Origin: Salinispora cortesiana
Lineage (GTDB): Bacteria; Actinomycetota; Actinomycetes; Mycobacteriales; Micromonosporaceae
Assembly (NCBI RefSeq): GCF_000484695.1
Contig: NZ_AXVR01000008.1
Span: 1-64,000, forward strand
DNA: 64,000 nt
Reading direction: 5' to 3'
In this document: piece by piece, positions 53,745 through 63,315 of the stretch
Layout of the letters: each line of letters starts with the position of its first letter
How positions within the stretch are numbered: position 1 is the first letter of the stretch
The notes under the pieces: generated by a model
Told to the model about the DNA's origin: nothing
Seen by the model: only the letters and a program-made list of their open reading frames with translations
Database searches by the model: none
Translations under genes and position numbers: made by a program

Positions 53745-55526
53745 GTGGCACGCAGCGACGACGCGGACTCGCGCGCCGCACGGTGGGAGAAGGAGGCCCA
53801 CGATCTCTCCACGCAGGTCGCGTTCCTGCAAGAGGAACTCGCTCTGGTGCGGCGCAAGTTGACCGAAAGCCCCCGACAGGTCCGGCAGCTCGAAGAGCGG
53901 CTGGCGGCCGCCCAGGCTCAACTGGCGCGGCTGACCGAGAACAATGAGCGGCTCGTGAGCACTCTCAAGGAGGCTCGAGCGCAGATCATGACGCTCAAGG
54001 AGGAGATCGACCGGCTCGCCCAGCCGCCGAGCGGCTATGGGGTCTTCCTGGCGCGACACGACGACGGCACGGTGGATGTGTTTACCGGCGGCCGCAAGCT
54101 CCGGGTGGCCGTCTCACCGTCCCTGGAGGTCGCCGAACTGCGCCGGGGGCAGGAGGTCCTGCTCAACGATGCGCTCAACATCGTTGACGCGTTCGGCTAT
54201 GAGCGGGCCGGTGAGGTGGTCATGCTCAAGGAGGTGCTCGCCGGGCCGGACGGCGCTCCCGGCGACCGCGCCCTCGTGGTCTCCCACTCCGACGAGGAGC
54301 GCGTCGTCCACCTCGCGGAGACGCTGATCGACGCCCCGATCCGGGCGGGTGACTCCCTCATGATCGAGCCTCGCTCGGCGTACGCCTATGAGCGGATTCC
54401 GAAGAGTGAGGTTGAGGAGCTGGTCCTGGAGGAGGTGCCGGATGTCGACTACACCGACATCGGCGGTCTCCATGCCCAGATCGAGCAGATTCGCGACGCG
54501 GTGGAGCTGCCGTTCCTGCACGCTGACCTGTTCCGGGAGCACCAGCTCCGGCCACCGAAGGGCATTCTGCTCTACGGGCCACCGGGCTGCGGCAAGACCC
54601 TGATCGCCAAGGCGGTGGCGAACTCGCTGGCGAAGAAGATCGCCGAGCGGCGTGGCGAGGAGAAGCACACCAGCTACTTCCTCAACATCAAGGGCCCGGA
54701 GTTGCTCAACAAGTACGTCGGCGAGACCGAGCGGCACATCCGGCTGGTCTTCCAGCGGGCCCGGGAGAAGGCCGGCGAGGGCACACCGGTCATCGTGTTC
54801 TTTGACGAGATGGATTCCGTGTTCCGCACCCGGGGCTCCGGTGTCTCGTCGGATGTGGAGAACACCATCGTCCCGCAGTTGCTCAGCGAGATCGATGGGG
54901 TGGAGGGTCTGGAGAACGTCATCGTCATCGGTGCCTCCAACCGGGAGGACATGATCGATCCGGCGATCCTGCGGCCGGGCCGGCTCGATGTCAAGATTAA
55001 GATCGAGCGGCCGGATGCCGAGGCGGCGAAGGATATCTTCTCCAAGTACATCCTTCCCGGCCTGCCCCTGCACCCGGATGACCTGGCCGAGCACGGCAGC
55101 GATCCGCAGGCCACCGTGGCGGCGATGATCGACGCGGTCGTCCTGCGGATGTACTCGGAGACCGAGGAGAACCGCTTCCTCGAGGTCACCTACGCCAACG
55201 GCGACAAGGATGTCCTCTACTTCAAGGACTTCAACTCCGGTGCGATGATCCAGAACATCGTGGACCGGGGCAAGAAGATGGCCATCAAGGAGTTCCTCAC
55301 CTCCGCCCGCAAGGGCTTGCGGCTGCAGCACCTCCTCGACGCCTGCGTTGACGAGTTCCGGGAGAACGAGGACCTGCCCAACACCACCAACCCCGATGAC
55401 TGGGCGCGCATCTCCGGAAAGAAGGGCGAGCGGATCGTCTACATCCGTACGCTCGTCTCCGGCGGCAAGGGCGCCGATGCGGGCCGGTCCATCGAGACCG
55501 CCAGTAACACCGGCCAGTACCTCTGA
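53745..55526 (+). CDS. mpa: Proteasome-associated AAA ATPase ARC/Mpa
   Basis: Hexameric unfoldase of 593 residues that feeds pupylated proteins to the 20S core. An N-terminal coiled coil (about 10-85) binds Pup, an OB-fold interdomain (about 90-230) follows, and then the AAA domain. Walker A is GPPGCGKT (about 283), Walker B is [10 protein letters not shown] (about 350), and [24 protein letters not shown]. The C-terminus ends GQYL, where the QYL tail resembles the HbYX-type gate opener. Start GTG 53745 with GGGGAGGTGG upstream. Confidence 0.97.
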   Translation: MARSDDADSRAARWEKEAHDLSTQVAFLQEELALVRRKLTESPRQVRQLEERLAAAQAQLARLTENNERLVSTLKEARAQIMTLKEEIDRLAQPPSGYGVFLARHDDGTVDVFTGGRKLRVAVSPSLEVAELRRGQEVLLNDALNIVDAFGYERAGEVVMLKEVLAGPDGAPGDRALVVSHSDEERVVHLAETLIDAPIRAGDSLMIEPRSAYAYERIPKSEVEELVLEEVPDVDYTDIGGLHAQIEQIRDAVELPFLHADLFREHQLRPPKGILLYGPPGCGKTLIAKAVANSLAKKIAERRGEEKHTSYFLNIKGPELLNKYVGETERHIRLVFQRAREKAGEGTPVIVFFDEMDSVFRTRGSGVSSDVENTIVPQLLSEIDGVEGLENVIVIGASNREDMIDPAILRPGRLDVKIKIERPDAEAAKDIFSKYILPGLPLHPDDLAEHGSDPQATVAAMIDAVVLRMYSETEENRFLEVTYANGDKDVLYFKDFNSGAMIQNIVDRGKKMAIKEFLTSARKGLRLQHLLDACVDEFRENEDLPNTTNPDDWARISGKKGERIVYIRTLVSGGKGADAGRSIETASNTGQYL

Positions 55527-55537
55527 CGACGGAGGAG

Positions 55538-55570
55538 ACGGGCCCGGGTCGTGGTTGGACCCGGGCCCGT
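55538..55570. terminator. Stem-loop terminator after the ATPase gene
   Basis: Perfect 13-bp stem ACGGGCCCGGGTC (55538-55550) and its complement (55558-55570), loop of 7 nt. Confidence 0.8.
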
Positions 55571-55608
55571 AACCCTTCGCTGGGTACGGGTCAACCCTTC
55601 GCTGGGTA
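55571..55608. repeat. Two 16-bp direct repeats with 22-bp period
   Basis: AACCCTTCGCTGGGTA occurs at 55571-55586 and 55593-55608, upstream of dop (start 55698). Each copy has internal ACCC/GGGT symmetry. The 22-bp period equals two helical turns, fitting a protein bound to one face of the DNA. Confidence 0.65.
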
Positions 55609-55697
55609 GTTGCTCCGCACCGCCGCGTCACGATCGGGTGCGGCGCCGACTACTCTCGACGAAGGGATCGGTCGGGGCGAGTGAAGCGGGTAGGTTG

Positions 55698-57215
55698 ATG
55701 AGCGTTAGACGGATCATGGGCACCGAGGTCGAGTACGGCATCTCCGTGCCCAGTCAGGCCGGGGCCAACCCGATGGTCACCTCCTCGCAGGTGGTCAACG
55801 CCTACGGGGCGCGCCCCGAGCTCAACCGCGGGGGGCGTGCTCGCTGGGACTACGAGGAGGAATCGCCGCTGCGCGACGCCCGTGGCTTCACCTATTCCGG
55901 CGCCGCGTACGACCCGGCGGAGGCCCTCGCCGACGAGGATCTCGGTCTGGCCAACGTGATTCTGACCAATGGCGCCCGGCTCTATGTGGACCACGCCCAT
56001 CCGGAGTACTCCACTCCGGAGGTGACCACGCCGTTGGACCTGGTGCGCTGGGACAAGGCAGGGGAGCAGGTGATGGCCGAGGCGGCTCGGCGCGCCGCCA
56101 CCATCCCCGGTAGCCACCCCATTCACCTGTACAAGAACAACACCGACAACAAGGGCGCCAGTTACGGCGCCCACGAGAACTACCTCATGCGCCGGCAGAC
56201 GCCCTTCGCCGACATCGTCACGTTTCTGACTCCGTTCTTTGTCACCCGGCAGATCGTCGCGGGGGCCGGGCGGGTTGGCCTCGGCCAGGACGGTGGGCAG
56301 AACGGCTTCCAGATCTCTCAGCGCGCCGACTTCTTCGAGGTTGAGGTGGGGCTGGAGACCACGCTTAAGCGGCCCATCATCAACACTCGCGACGAGCCGC
56401 ACGCCGATGCCGACAAGTATCGCCGGCTGCACGTCATCATCGGCGATGCCAACCTGTCGGAGATCTCCACGTACCTCAAGGTCGGCACGACTGCCCTGAT
56501 CCTCACCATGATCGAGGAGAAGGCGCTCGTCCCTGATCTCGGCATCGCGGACCCGGTCAGCGAACTCCGTGCGGTCAGCCACGATCCCTCCCTCGGCCAC
56601 CTCATGCGGCTGCGGGACGGGCGGCGGCTCACCGCGCTGGACGTCCAGTGGGCCTACTACGAGCGGGTGCGCTCGTTCGTGGACGACCGGTACGGCAGCG
56701 ACGTCGACGAGCAGACCGCCGACGTGTTGCAACGGTGGGAGAACGTGCTGGACCGGCTGGGCCGGGACGTGTTCCTCTGCGCCGACGAGCTCGACTGGGT
56801 GGCGAAGCTGCGGTTGCTGGAGGGCTACCGGGAGCGGGAGAAGCTCGGCTGGGGGTCACCCAAGCTGCACCTGGTTGACCTGCAGTACTCCGATGTTCGC
56901 CCGGAGAAGGGGCTCTACCACCGGTTGGTGTCGCGGCGCGCGATGAGGACACTGCTGCCGGCGGAGGCGGCCCAGGTCGCGATGACCGAGCCCCCGGAGG
57001 ACACCCGGGCCTACTTCCGGGGTCGCTGTCTCGCCCAGTTCGCCTCCGAGGTGGTTGCGGCGAGCTGGGATTCGGTCATCTTCGACGTGGGCCGGGAGTC
57101 GCTGGTGCGGGTGCCGATGATGGAGCCGGAGCGCGGCACCCGCGCCCACGTCGGGGCGCTCTTCGACCGCTGCGAGAGCGCCAAGGATCTGCTGGAGACG
57201 CTTACCGGTGGTTGA
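55698..57215 (+). CDS. dop: Depupylase/deamidase of Pup
   Basis: Dop of 505 residues, a glutamine-synthetase-like enzyme that removes Pup from proteins (and deamidates Pup ending in Gln). The N-terminus [11 protein letters not shown] holds the catalytic Glu. The Dop-specific long loop [18 protein letters not shown] follows (about 30-50). [39 protein letters not shown] and FRGRCLAQF are conserved. It differs from the PafA at 60464, which lacks the loop. Start ATG 55698. The pup gene follows after about 100 nt. Confidence 0.94.
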   Translation: MSVRRIMGTEVEYGISVPSQAGANPMVTSSQVVNAYGARPELNRGGRARWDYEEESPLRDARGFTYSGAAYDPAEALADEDLGLANVILTNGARLYVDHAHPEYSTPEVTTPLDLVRWDKAGEQVMAEAARRAATIPGSHPIHLYKNNTDNKGASYGAHENYLMRRQTPFADIVTFLTPFFVTRQIVAGAGRVGLGQDGGQNGFQISQRADFFEVEVGLETTLKRPIINTRDEPHADADKYRRLHVIIGDANLSEISTYLKVGTTALILTMIEEKALVPDLGIADPVSELRAVSHDPSLGHLMRLRDGRRLTALDVQWAYYERVRSFVDDRYGSDVDEQTADVLQRWENVLDRLGRDVFLCADELDWVAKLRLLEGYREREKLGWGSPKLHLVDLQYSDVRPEKGLYHRLVSRRAMRTLLPAEAAQVAMTEPPEDTRAYFRGRCLAQFASEVVAASWDSVIFDVGRESLVRVPMMEPERGTRAHVGALFDRCESAKDLLETLTGG

Positions 57216-57319
57216 GCTGTCCGACGCGGTGGCCCAGTATCACGTGACTCGCGCGCGACGGGCCACTTCGTCGTCCGCGCGAGGTAAGTTCGTCGCAGAC
57301 GATCGTGGAGGAGGCAGCC

Positions 57320-57535
57320 ATGGCGACCCGTGACAGCGGTGGGCAGTCGCAGACCGGCCGGTCCCAGCAGAACGAGGAGATCGAGGACGTCACGACGGAG
57401 GCGAGCGCGGAAGCCGCCGAGCGACACGCCGAGATCACCGAGGACGTGGACGACCTACTCGACGAGATCGACTCAGTCCTTGAGGAGAACGCCGAGGAAT
57501 TTGTCCGGGGCTACGTGCAGAAGGGTGGTGAATAG
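57320..57535 (+). CDS. pup: Prokaryotic ubiquitin-like protein Pup
   Basis: Pup of 71 residues: an acidic, coiled-coil-prone middle (TEDVDDLLDEIDSVLEENAEE) and the C-terminus VRGYVQKGGE. The last codons are AAG GGT GGT GAA TAG, so the protein ends in Glu rather than the usual Gln. It can be ligated by PafA without prior deamidation. Start ATG 57320 follows GGAGGAGGC. Confidence 0.97.
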   Translation: MATRDSGGQSQTGRSQQNEEIEDVTTEASAEAAERHAEITEDVDDLLDEIDSVLEENAEEFVRGYVQKGGE

Positions 57536-57685
57536 GAGTCGGGGCGGATTCGCCGTCACCTGGACACGATCACCGCGCCGGCAGGGGTGCGGGATACCCT
57601 GCTTTAACCGCAACGGTGGTCCTGGCTGGTTCCGGAGAGGTCCGGGCAGACCGACCAGGACGATCACGTACCTGAGAGGAACCAC

Positions 57686-58525
57686 GTGGCAGCGGCTTTC
57701 GACCCATCCGGGCGTCTTCCGGATCTGTTCACCAACGCCGGGACGTCCTCCTTCTCCGCGTTCCTGAGCAAGGCGGCGCCGGAGCTGCTGCCCGGACGAC
57801 GGCCACTGCCGCCCGGGGTGGCCACCGACCTGACGCCGCACGCCACCACTATCGTCGCCATCGCCGCCGCCGGTGGGGTCGTGCTGGCGGGCGATCGCCG
57901 CGCCACCATGGGTAATCTGATCGCCCAGCGGGACATCGAGAAGGTGTATCCGGCGGATGCGTACTCCCTGGTGGGCATGGCGGGTGCGGCCGGAATCGGG
58001 ATTGAGCTGATCCGACTCTTCCGGGTCGAGCTGGAGCACTACGAGAAGATCGAGGGCGCGATGCTCTCGCTCGACGGTAAGGCCAACCGGTTGGCCGCAA
58101 TGGTTCGGGGCAATCTCGGTGCGGCGATGCAGGGGCTCGCTGTGGTCCCGCTCTTCGCCGGGTTTGACCTGGCCGCAACGGATCCGGCGAAGGCCGGTCG
58201 GATTTTCAGCTTCGACGTGACCGGCGGTCCCTACGAGGAGACCGGTTACGACGCGGTCGGCTCCGGCTCCTTGTTCGCGAAGTCGGCGCTGAAGAAGCGG
58301 TTCCGGGCCGGGCTCTCCGTTGATGACGCGGTACGTCTGGCCGTGGAAGCCCTGTACGACGCGGCGGACGATGACACCGCGACCGGCGGGCCGGACCTGA
58401 CCCGGCGGATCTATCCGGTGGTGATGTCCGCTACGGCCGAGGGCACGCACCGATTCACCGAGGCGGAGACGGCGGCGATCGCCGAAAGCGTGGTCGCCGG
58501 CCGGATGGAGAACCCGGGCGGCTGA
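57686..58525 (+). CDS. prcB: 20S proteasome beta subunit
   Basis: Beta subunit of 279 residues. An N-terminal propeptide of about 53 residues is removed before the catalytic Thr in the segment [22 protein letters not shown] (about residue 54). The later [14 protein letters not shown] is conserved. GTG 57686 with GAGAGGA upstream. It forms the inner rings of the proteasome and is directly followed by prcA. Confidence 0.96.
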   Translation: MAAAFDPSGRLPDLFTNAGTSSFSAFLSKAAPELLPGRRPLPPGVATDLTPHATTIVAIAAAGGVVLAGDRRATMGNLIAQRDIEKVYPADAYSLVGMAGAAGIGIELIRLFRVELEHYEKIEGAMLSLDGKANRLAAMVRGNLGAAMQGLAVVPLFAGFDLAATDPAKAGRIFSFDVTGGPYEETGYDAVGSGSLFAKSALKKRFRAGLSVDDAVRLAVEALYDAADDDTATGGPDLTRRIYPVVMSATAEGTHRFTEAETAAIAESVVAGRMENPGG

Positions 58526-58578
58526 GCCCCCTACCCGATCCCAGCGACCAGCACAGCGCCGTAAGGAGAACTTCTGTC

Positions 58579-59346
58579 GTGGCCATGCAGTTCTACGCCT
58601 CGCCCGAGCAGATCATGCGCGACCGCTCCGAGCTGGCCCGCAAGGGCATCGCCCGCGGGCGCAGCGCGGTGGTCCTGAGTTACGCCGGCGGGGTGCTCTT
58701 CGTCGCGGAGAATCTCTCCAGCGCCCTGCACAAGGTTGGTGAGATCTACGACCGGATCGGCTTCGCCGCCGTGGGCCGATACAACGAGTTCGAGAACCTG
58801 CGACGTGCGGGCGTGCGGATGGCTGACCTGAACGGTCTGAGCTACGACCGGCGGGACGTGACCGGGCGGGCGCTCGCCAACGCGTTCGCGCAGACGCTCG
58901 GCGCGATCTTCACCGAGCAGTCCAAGCCGTTCGAGGTGGAGATCTGCGTCGCCCAGGTCGGCGTAACAGCGGAGGACGACGAGCTGTACCGGTTGACCTA
59001 CGACGGCTCGGTCAACGATGAGCCGGGCCGAATGGCGATGGGCGGTCAGGCCGAGGCGATCGCTGGAGTGCTGAAGTCGAACCACCGTCCGGACATGTCG
59101 CTGGGCGACGCGGTCAAGGTGGCGGTGCAGGCCCTGGGTAGCGTCGGCGGCGAGGGCGGGGCTGCTCGCACGATCGCGGCAGACCAGCTGGAGGTCGCCA
59201 TCCTGGACCGGGGCCGGGCCGGCCGGACCTTCCGGCGGGTTACCGGCGCGGTGTTGACCGCCCTACTCGACGACGGCGAGACCACGGCAGCAACGGCGGA
59301 CACTCCGGCTGACTCGGCCGATGTGGCGGAACGCCCCGACTCCTAA
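58579..59346 (+). CDS. prcA: 20S proteasome alpha subunit
   Basis: Alpha subunit of 255 residues. The N-terminal H0/gate segment [32 protein letters not shown] is typical of actinobacterial PrcA. It forms the outer rings where ARC docks. GTG 58579 (or ATG 58585) follows AAGGAGA. The C-terminal tail is low-complexity and rich in Ala and Asp. Confidence 0.95.
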   Translation: MAMQFYASPEQIMRDRSELARKGIARGRSAVVLSYAGGVLFVAENLSSALHKVGEIYDRIGFAAVGRYNEFENLRRAGVRMADLNGLSYDRRDVTGRALANAFAQTLGAIFTEQSKPFEVEICVAQVGVTAEDDELYRLTYDGSVNDEPGRMAMGGQAEAIAGVLKSNHRPDMSLGDAVKVAVQALGSVGGEGGAARTIAADQLEVAILDRGRAGRTFRRVTGAVLTALLDDGETTAATADTPADSADVAERPDS

Positions 59347-59375
59347 GCTCGGCGGGGGCCGCTGAATTCGGCTGC

Positions 59376-60350
59376 TCACGCTTTGATCAGCGGCTCCCAC
59401 CAGGCCCGGTTCTCCCGGTACCAGTCGATGGTGGCGGCCAGACCCTGATCGAAGTCGACGGCGGGCTCCCAGCCGAGATCGCGCTGGGTCGCGGTGCTGT
59501 CGAGGGCGTACCGGCGGTCGTGGCCCTTTCGGTCCGCCACCGGCGTTACCCGGTCCCAACCGGCGTCGAACGCGGCGAGGAGAGAGCCGGTCAGGTCCCG
59601 GTTGGTCCGGGCGGTACCGCTGCCGAGGTGGTAGATCGCCCCAGCACGGCCGTTCCGTTGCGCGAGTGTTATCCCGTGACAGTGGTCGTCCACATGCAGC
59701 CAGTTCCGGATGTCGCCGCCGTCGCCGTACAGCGGCAGGGTGTGTCCGTCGATCAGGTTGGTGACGAACCGGGGGATCAGCTTCTCGGGGTGCTGGTAGG
59801 GGCCGTAGGTGTTGGCGCCGCGGGTGATGACCACGTCGAGTCCGTGGGTGCGATGGTAGGAGAGGGTGAGCAGGTCGGCGCCGGCCTTGCTGGCCGAGTA
59901 CGGCGAGCTGGGATTCATCGGCGCGGAGGGGGCCCACGAGCCCTGGTCGATGGAGCCGTACACCTCGTCGGTGGAGACGTGGAGGAACCGCCCGATGCGG
60001 TGCCGCAGCGCGGCGTCGAGCAGGACGCCGGTGCCGCCCACGTTGGTGCTGACGAACGGGGCGGCGGTGGCGATGGAGCGGTCCACGTGGGATTCGGCGG
60101 CGAGGTGGACGATGACATCGTGTCCGGCGACGGTGGCGTCCACGAGTTCCACGTCGCACACGTCGCCATGGACGATGCGGAGGCGGGGGTCGTCGCGGAC
60201 CGGGTCGAGACTGCCTTCGGTGCCGGCGTATGTGAATTTGTCCAGCACGGTTACCCGGTCTGGCCGTAGGACGGACTCGGTGCCCTGGAGCAGCCGGCGC
60301 ACGTACGCCGAGCCGATGAAGCCGGCCCCGCCGGTGACGAGGATTTTCAC
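59376..60350 (-). CDS. rmlB: dTDP-glucose 4,6-dehydratase (second copy)
   Basis: Extended SDR of 324 residues with [30 protein letters not shown] and the pair YSASK. It is clearly a functional-looking RmlB, distinct from the cluster copy at 35235 (many differences, for example TRGANTYGPYQHPEKLIPRFV). It sits between prcA and pafA on the opposite strand, an unusual place. It may serve cell-wall rhamnose or the biosynthetic cluster. GTG 60350 or 60359 as start. Confidence 0.92.
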   Translation of the reverse strand: MKILVTGGAGFIGSAYVRRLLQGTESVLRPDRVTVLDKFTYAGTEGSLDPVRDDPRLRIVHGDVCDVELVDATVAGHDVIVHLAAESHVDRSIATAAPFVSTNVGGTGVLLDAALRHRIGRFLHVSTDEVYGSIDQGSWAPSAPMNPSSPYSASKAGADLLTLSYHRTHGLDVVITRGANTYGPYQHPEKLIPRFVTNLIDGHTLPLYGDGGDIRNWLHVDDHCHGITLAQRNGRAGAIYHLGSGTARTNRDLTGSLLAAFDAGWDRVTPVADRKGHDRRYALDSTATQRDLGWEPAVDFDQGLAATIDWYRENRAWWEPLIKA

Positions 60351-60463
60351 GGCTTGCACCGTACCGTGGTGAGGGGCAGCGCGGGCCGCCGCCGGGCCGG
60401 ACGGTCGGGGACGGGTGTGGTGAGCACTGCCCAGATGTCGCCTTGTGCGGCTAGTGTCGCATC

Positions 60464-61822
60464 ATGGAGCGGCGAATCTTCGGCCTCGAGACCGAGTACG
60501 GCGTCACCTGCACCTACCGTGGGCAGCGTCGGCTGTCCCCGGACGAGGTCGCGCGGTACCTGTTCCGGCGGGTGGTGTCGTGGGGCCGGTCGAGCAATGT
60601 CTTCCTGCGCAACGGTGCCCGGCTGTATCTGGACGTCGGCTCGCACCCCGAGTATGCGACGCCGGAGTGCGACTCGGTGGCGGACCTGGTGGCCCACGAC
60701 CGTGCTGGCGAGCGGATCCTGGAGGGCCTGCTCGTCGATGCGGAGAAGCGGCTGCACGACGAGGGAATCGCCGGCGAGATCTACCTGTTCAAGAACAACA
60801 CCGACTCGGCGGGAAACTCGTACGGGTGCCACGAGAACTTCCTCGTCTCCCGGCACGGCGAGTTCGGCCGGTTGGCGGATGTGTTGATCCCGTTCCTGGT
60901 CACCCGACAGTTGATCTGTGGTGCGGGGAAGGTCCTTCAGACGCCACGGGGGGCCGTCTACTGCCTGTCGCAGCGGGCCGAGCACATCTGGGAGGGGGTC
61001 TCGTCGGCGACCACCCGGAGCCGGCCGATCATCAACACCCGGGACGAGCCGCACGCGGACGCTGAACGGTACCGTCGGCTGCACGTGATCGTCGGCGACT
61101 CGAACATGAACGAGGTCACCACCCTGCTGAAGGTGGGCGCCGCGGACATCGTGCTCCGGATGATCGAGTCCGGGGTGGTGATGCGGGACCTGACGCTGGA
61201 GAATCCGATCCGCGCGATCCGCGAGGTGTCGCACGACATCACCGGACGGCGGAAGGTGCGGCTGGCCTCTGGAAAGGAGATCAGCGCGCTGGAGATCCAG
61301 CAGGAGTATCTGGCGAAGGCCACAGAGTTCGTCGAGCGGCGTGGCGGCGATCAGACGGCGAAGCGGGTGGTGGAGCTCTGGGGCCGGGTGCTGCGGGCGG
61401 TGGAGACCGGTGATCTGGAGCCGGTGGCCCGGGAGATCGACTGGGTGACCAAGCTACGATTGATTGAGCGTTACCAACGTAAGCATGAGCTGCCGTTGTC
61501 GCATCCGCGGGTGGCGCAGATGGATCTCGCCTATCACGACCTCCGTCGTGGCCGGGGCCTGTATGGCTTGCTGGAGCGGCGGGGCCAGGTGGACCGGGCG
61601 GCGACCGATCCGGAGATCTTCGAGGCGAAGGAGACGCCGCCGCAGACCACTCGGGCGCGGCTGCGGGGCGAGTTCATCCGGCATGCCCAGGAGAAGCGGC
61701 GGGACTTCACCGTCGACTGGGTGCACCTGAAGCTCAACGACCAGGCGCAGCGCACGGTGTTGTGCAAGGACCCCTTCCGGGCGTACGACGAGCGGGTGGA
61801 GCGGCTGATCGCCAGCATGTGA
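60464..61822 (+). CDS. pafA: Pup-protein ligase
   Basis: PafA of 452 residues, a glutamine-synthetase-like ATP-dependent ligase that attaches Pup's C-terminal Glu to lysines. It has [16 protein letters not shown] (catalytic Glu) at the start, [47 protein letters not shown] and the C-terminal [22 protein letters not shown]. The absence of the Dop loop separates it from dop at 55698. Confidence 0.96.
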   Translation: MERRIFGLETEYGVTCTYRGQRRLSPDEVARYLFRRVVSWGRSSNVFLRNGARLYLDVGSHPEYATPECDSVADLVAHDRAGERILEGLLVDAEKRLHDEGIAGEIYLFKNNTDSAGNSYGCHENFLVSRHGEFGRLADVLIPFLVTRQLICGAGKVLQTPRGAVYCLSQRAEHIWEGVSSATTRSRPIINTRDEPHADAERYRRLHVIVGDSNMNEVTTLLKVGAADIVLRMIESGVVMRDLTLENPIRAIREVSHDITGRRKVRLASGKEISALEIQQEYLAKATEFVERRGGDQTAKRVVELWGRVLRAVETGDLEPVAREIDWVTKLRLIERYQRKHELPLSHPRVAQMDLAYHDLRRGRGLYGLLERRGQVDRAATDPEIFEAKETPPQTTRARLRGEFIRHAQEKRRDFTVDWVHLKLNDQAQRTVLCKDPFRAYDERVERLIASM

Positions 61823-61877
61823 GCGCGCCCGGGCGCGGTGGGCCTACTCGGCGGCCGCCGGGTAGGCTGGCCACGCC

Positions 61878-62063
61878 ATGATGTCAAGCCAACCGGGCGG
61901 TCCCGGCTCCCAGAAGCAGGGCTGGGCCGAGCGCCGCCGCCAGAAGATTCGTGCCGAGATCGAGCGAAACCGCCGCGGCGAGTACACGGTGCCCACCTGG
62001 GTGCTGGCGCTCGCCCTGGCCGCGATGGTGGGGGCCTGGGCCACCCTGGTGATCTTGGCCTGA
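61878..62063 (+). CDS. Small single-pass membrane protein
   Basis: Protein of 61 residues: a basic N-terminal stretch (WAERRRQKIRAEIERNRRGEY) and one TM helix (TWVLALALAAMVGAWATLVILA, about 40-61). It follows pafA by 55 nt and ends 7 nt before the convergent DUF3866 gene. A small protein of this type is often found behind pafA in actinobacteria. Function unknown. Confidence 0.75.
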   Translation: MMSSQPGGPGSQKQGWAERRRQKIRAEIERNRRGEYTVPTWVLALALAAMVGAWATLVILA

Positions 62064-62070
62064 GCGGCGG

Positions 62071-63156
62071 TCAGCCGGCGAGCCGCGCGGCGTGCCGTCC
62101 GGCCGCCGCGGCGGCGAGGAAGTAGGCGTGGTCGGCATCCAGGCCGCGACCCATCGTCGACAGCGCTACCGGGCTGGCCCGCAGCGCGGCGTCGAGGCCG
62201 GCTACCGACACCCGGCGCACCTGGTGCCGGGCGGTGAGCGGGGCCAGGGCGGTCTCGACCGCGGTGGCCAGCGCCGGGTCGAGTTGGTCGGGCACGACCA
62301 ACTCCGCGGGGGCCAGGGCGACCCGGCCGTACGCGGTCAGGCTGTGGTGGGAGACGCCGTGGTGTCGGGGGCGGGGATCCGCGGCGGAGATGCGCAGGGA
62401 ACCGACCGGCCGTCCACCCAGCGCGGCGATCGCGTTGACCGCCTCGCCGACCGCCACCCCGGAGAAGCCCCAGCGGGTGCCGGTGCCGAGGTTGCCGGGT
62501 CCCTGGGCGACGACGGCCAGGTCGGCGTGGAGCACATGCCGTGCGGCGAGCAGGCCGGAGTGCAGGGTGCTCGCCTCCAGGTCGCCGCCGAAGGCCTGCC
62601 CCACGCTGATCGTGCCGGCGAGGTGTCCGTGGAGCCCGGCGAGGGTGCGGGAGAACCAGGCCGGCAGTGCGCCCCCATCGGTGAGCAGGTACGCCACCCG
62701 TGCGTCGGGTGCGTCGGCGCGGATCCCGGCGAGTACGGCCGGGAGGGCGGAGTGCAGGTCGGCGGTGACCACGGGCAGGCCGTCCAGGTCGTCGGCGTCG
62801 GCCAGGGCCGCTCGGTGCGGGGACGCCTCCTCGTCGACGCCGAGCAGGATCGGCTGCAACGGGGTGTAGCGGGCTTTGACCAGGTGACCCCCGGCGCGAC
62901 TGTCCGCCGGTGCGGGCGGATCCGGTGGCAGCCGGTCCGGCAGGGCCACGACCAGGGCGTAGCCGCCGGTGCCGAGGCCCATCAGCAGGGCGCCGACGTT
63001 GAGCAGCACCCGATCGCCGACGCGTGGTTGACCAACCAACTCGGGGTAGGCGAGTGCGCGAATTGTCGAGTCGTCGGCGAGCGTGACGGCCAACTCGACC
63101 GCGCCGCTCCACTCCCGCCGCACCGCCGTTACCGTTCCCGACCGCCATCGCACCAT
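62071..63156 (-). CDS. DUF3866-family protein
   Basis: Protein of 361 residues that I assign to DUF3866 from its context and sequence: GTVTAVRREWSGAVELAVTL at the N-terminus, SAALPAVLAGIRADAPDARVAYLLTDGGALPAWFSRT in the middle, and ADPRPRHHGVSHHSLTAYGRVAL with a His pair near the C-terminus. The function is unknown, and it commonly occurs beside the proteasome genes. Start ATG 63156 is chosen over an in-frame start at 63195. Confidence 0.85.
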   Translation of the reverse strand: MVRWRSGTVTAVRREWSGAVELAVTLADDSTIRALAYPELVGQPRVGDRVLLNVGALLMGLGTGGYALVVALPDRLPPDPPAPADSRAGGHLVKARYTPLQPILLGVDEEASPHRAALADADDLDGLPVVTADLHSALPAVLAGIRADAPDARVAYLLTDGGALPAWFSRTLAGLHGHLAGTISVGQAFGGDLEASTLHSGLLAARHVLHADLAVVAQGPGNLGTGTRWGFSGVAVGEAVNAIAALGGRPVGSLRISAADPRPRHHGVSHHSLTAYGRVALAPAELVVPDQLDPALATAVETALAPLTARHQVRRVSVAGLDAALRASPVALSTMGRGLDADHAYFLAAAAAGRHAARLAG

Positions 63157-63315
63157 GCGCGCGACGCTAGCGGTCGGGTTGGGCGGGTCCGGCATCCGGG
63201 GGTGTCACGGGTCGGCGCGACGGTCCGGCCAGACCGGCCCTGGTGACCAACCAGGGCGAGACGCGCGGCGTGATAGGTACATTTGTTCGCTGGCGTTGGC
63301 TGCTAGCGTCGTACC
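63157..63315. promoter_or_regulatory. Divergent promoter region of DUF3866 and pafB
   Basis: Spacer of 159 nt with an AT-richer stretch around 63275-63320, where GATAGGTACATTTG could be a -10-like element for pafB. No clear operator repeats. Confidence 0.35.

Noticed and set aside
54114-55631. 505-codon open frame antisense to mpa
   Set aside because: It mirrors a fully conserved ATPase gene, has no recognisable domain, and high GC produces such antisense frames throughout the window.
59376-60350. Second rmlB as a decayed copy
   Set aside because: The frame is intact with all catalytic motifs, so it is treated as functional.
62092-63246. 384-codon open frame antisense to the DUF3866 gene
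   Set aside because: Gly/Arg-rich shadow with no motif. The opposite strand has the better codon pattern and RBS.
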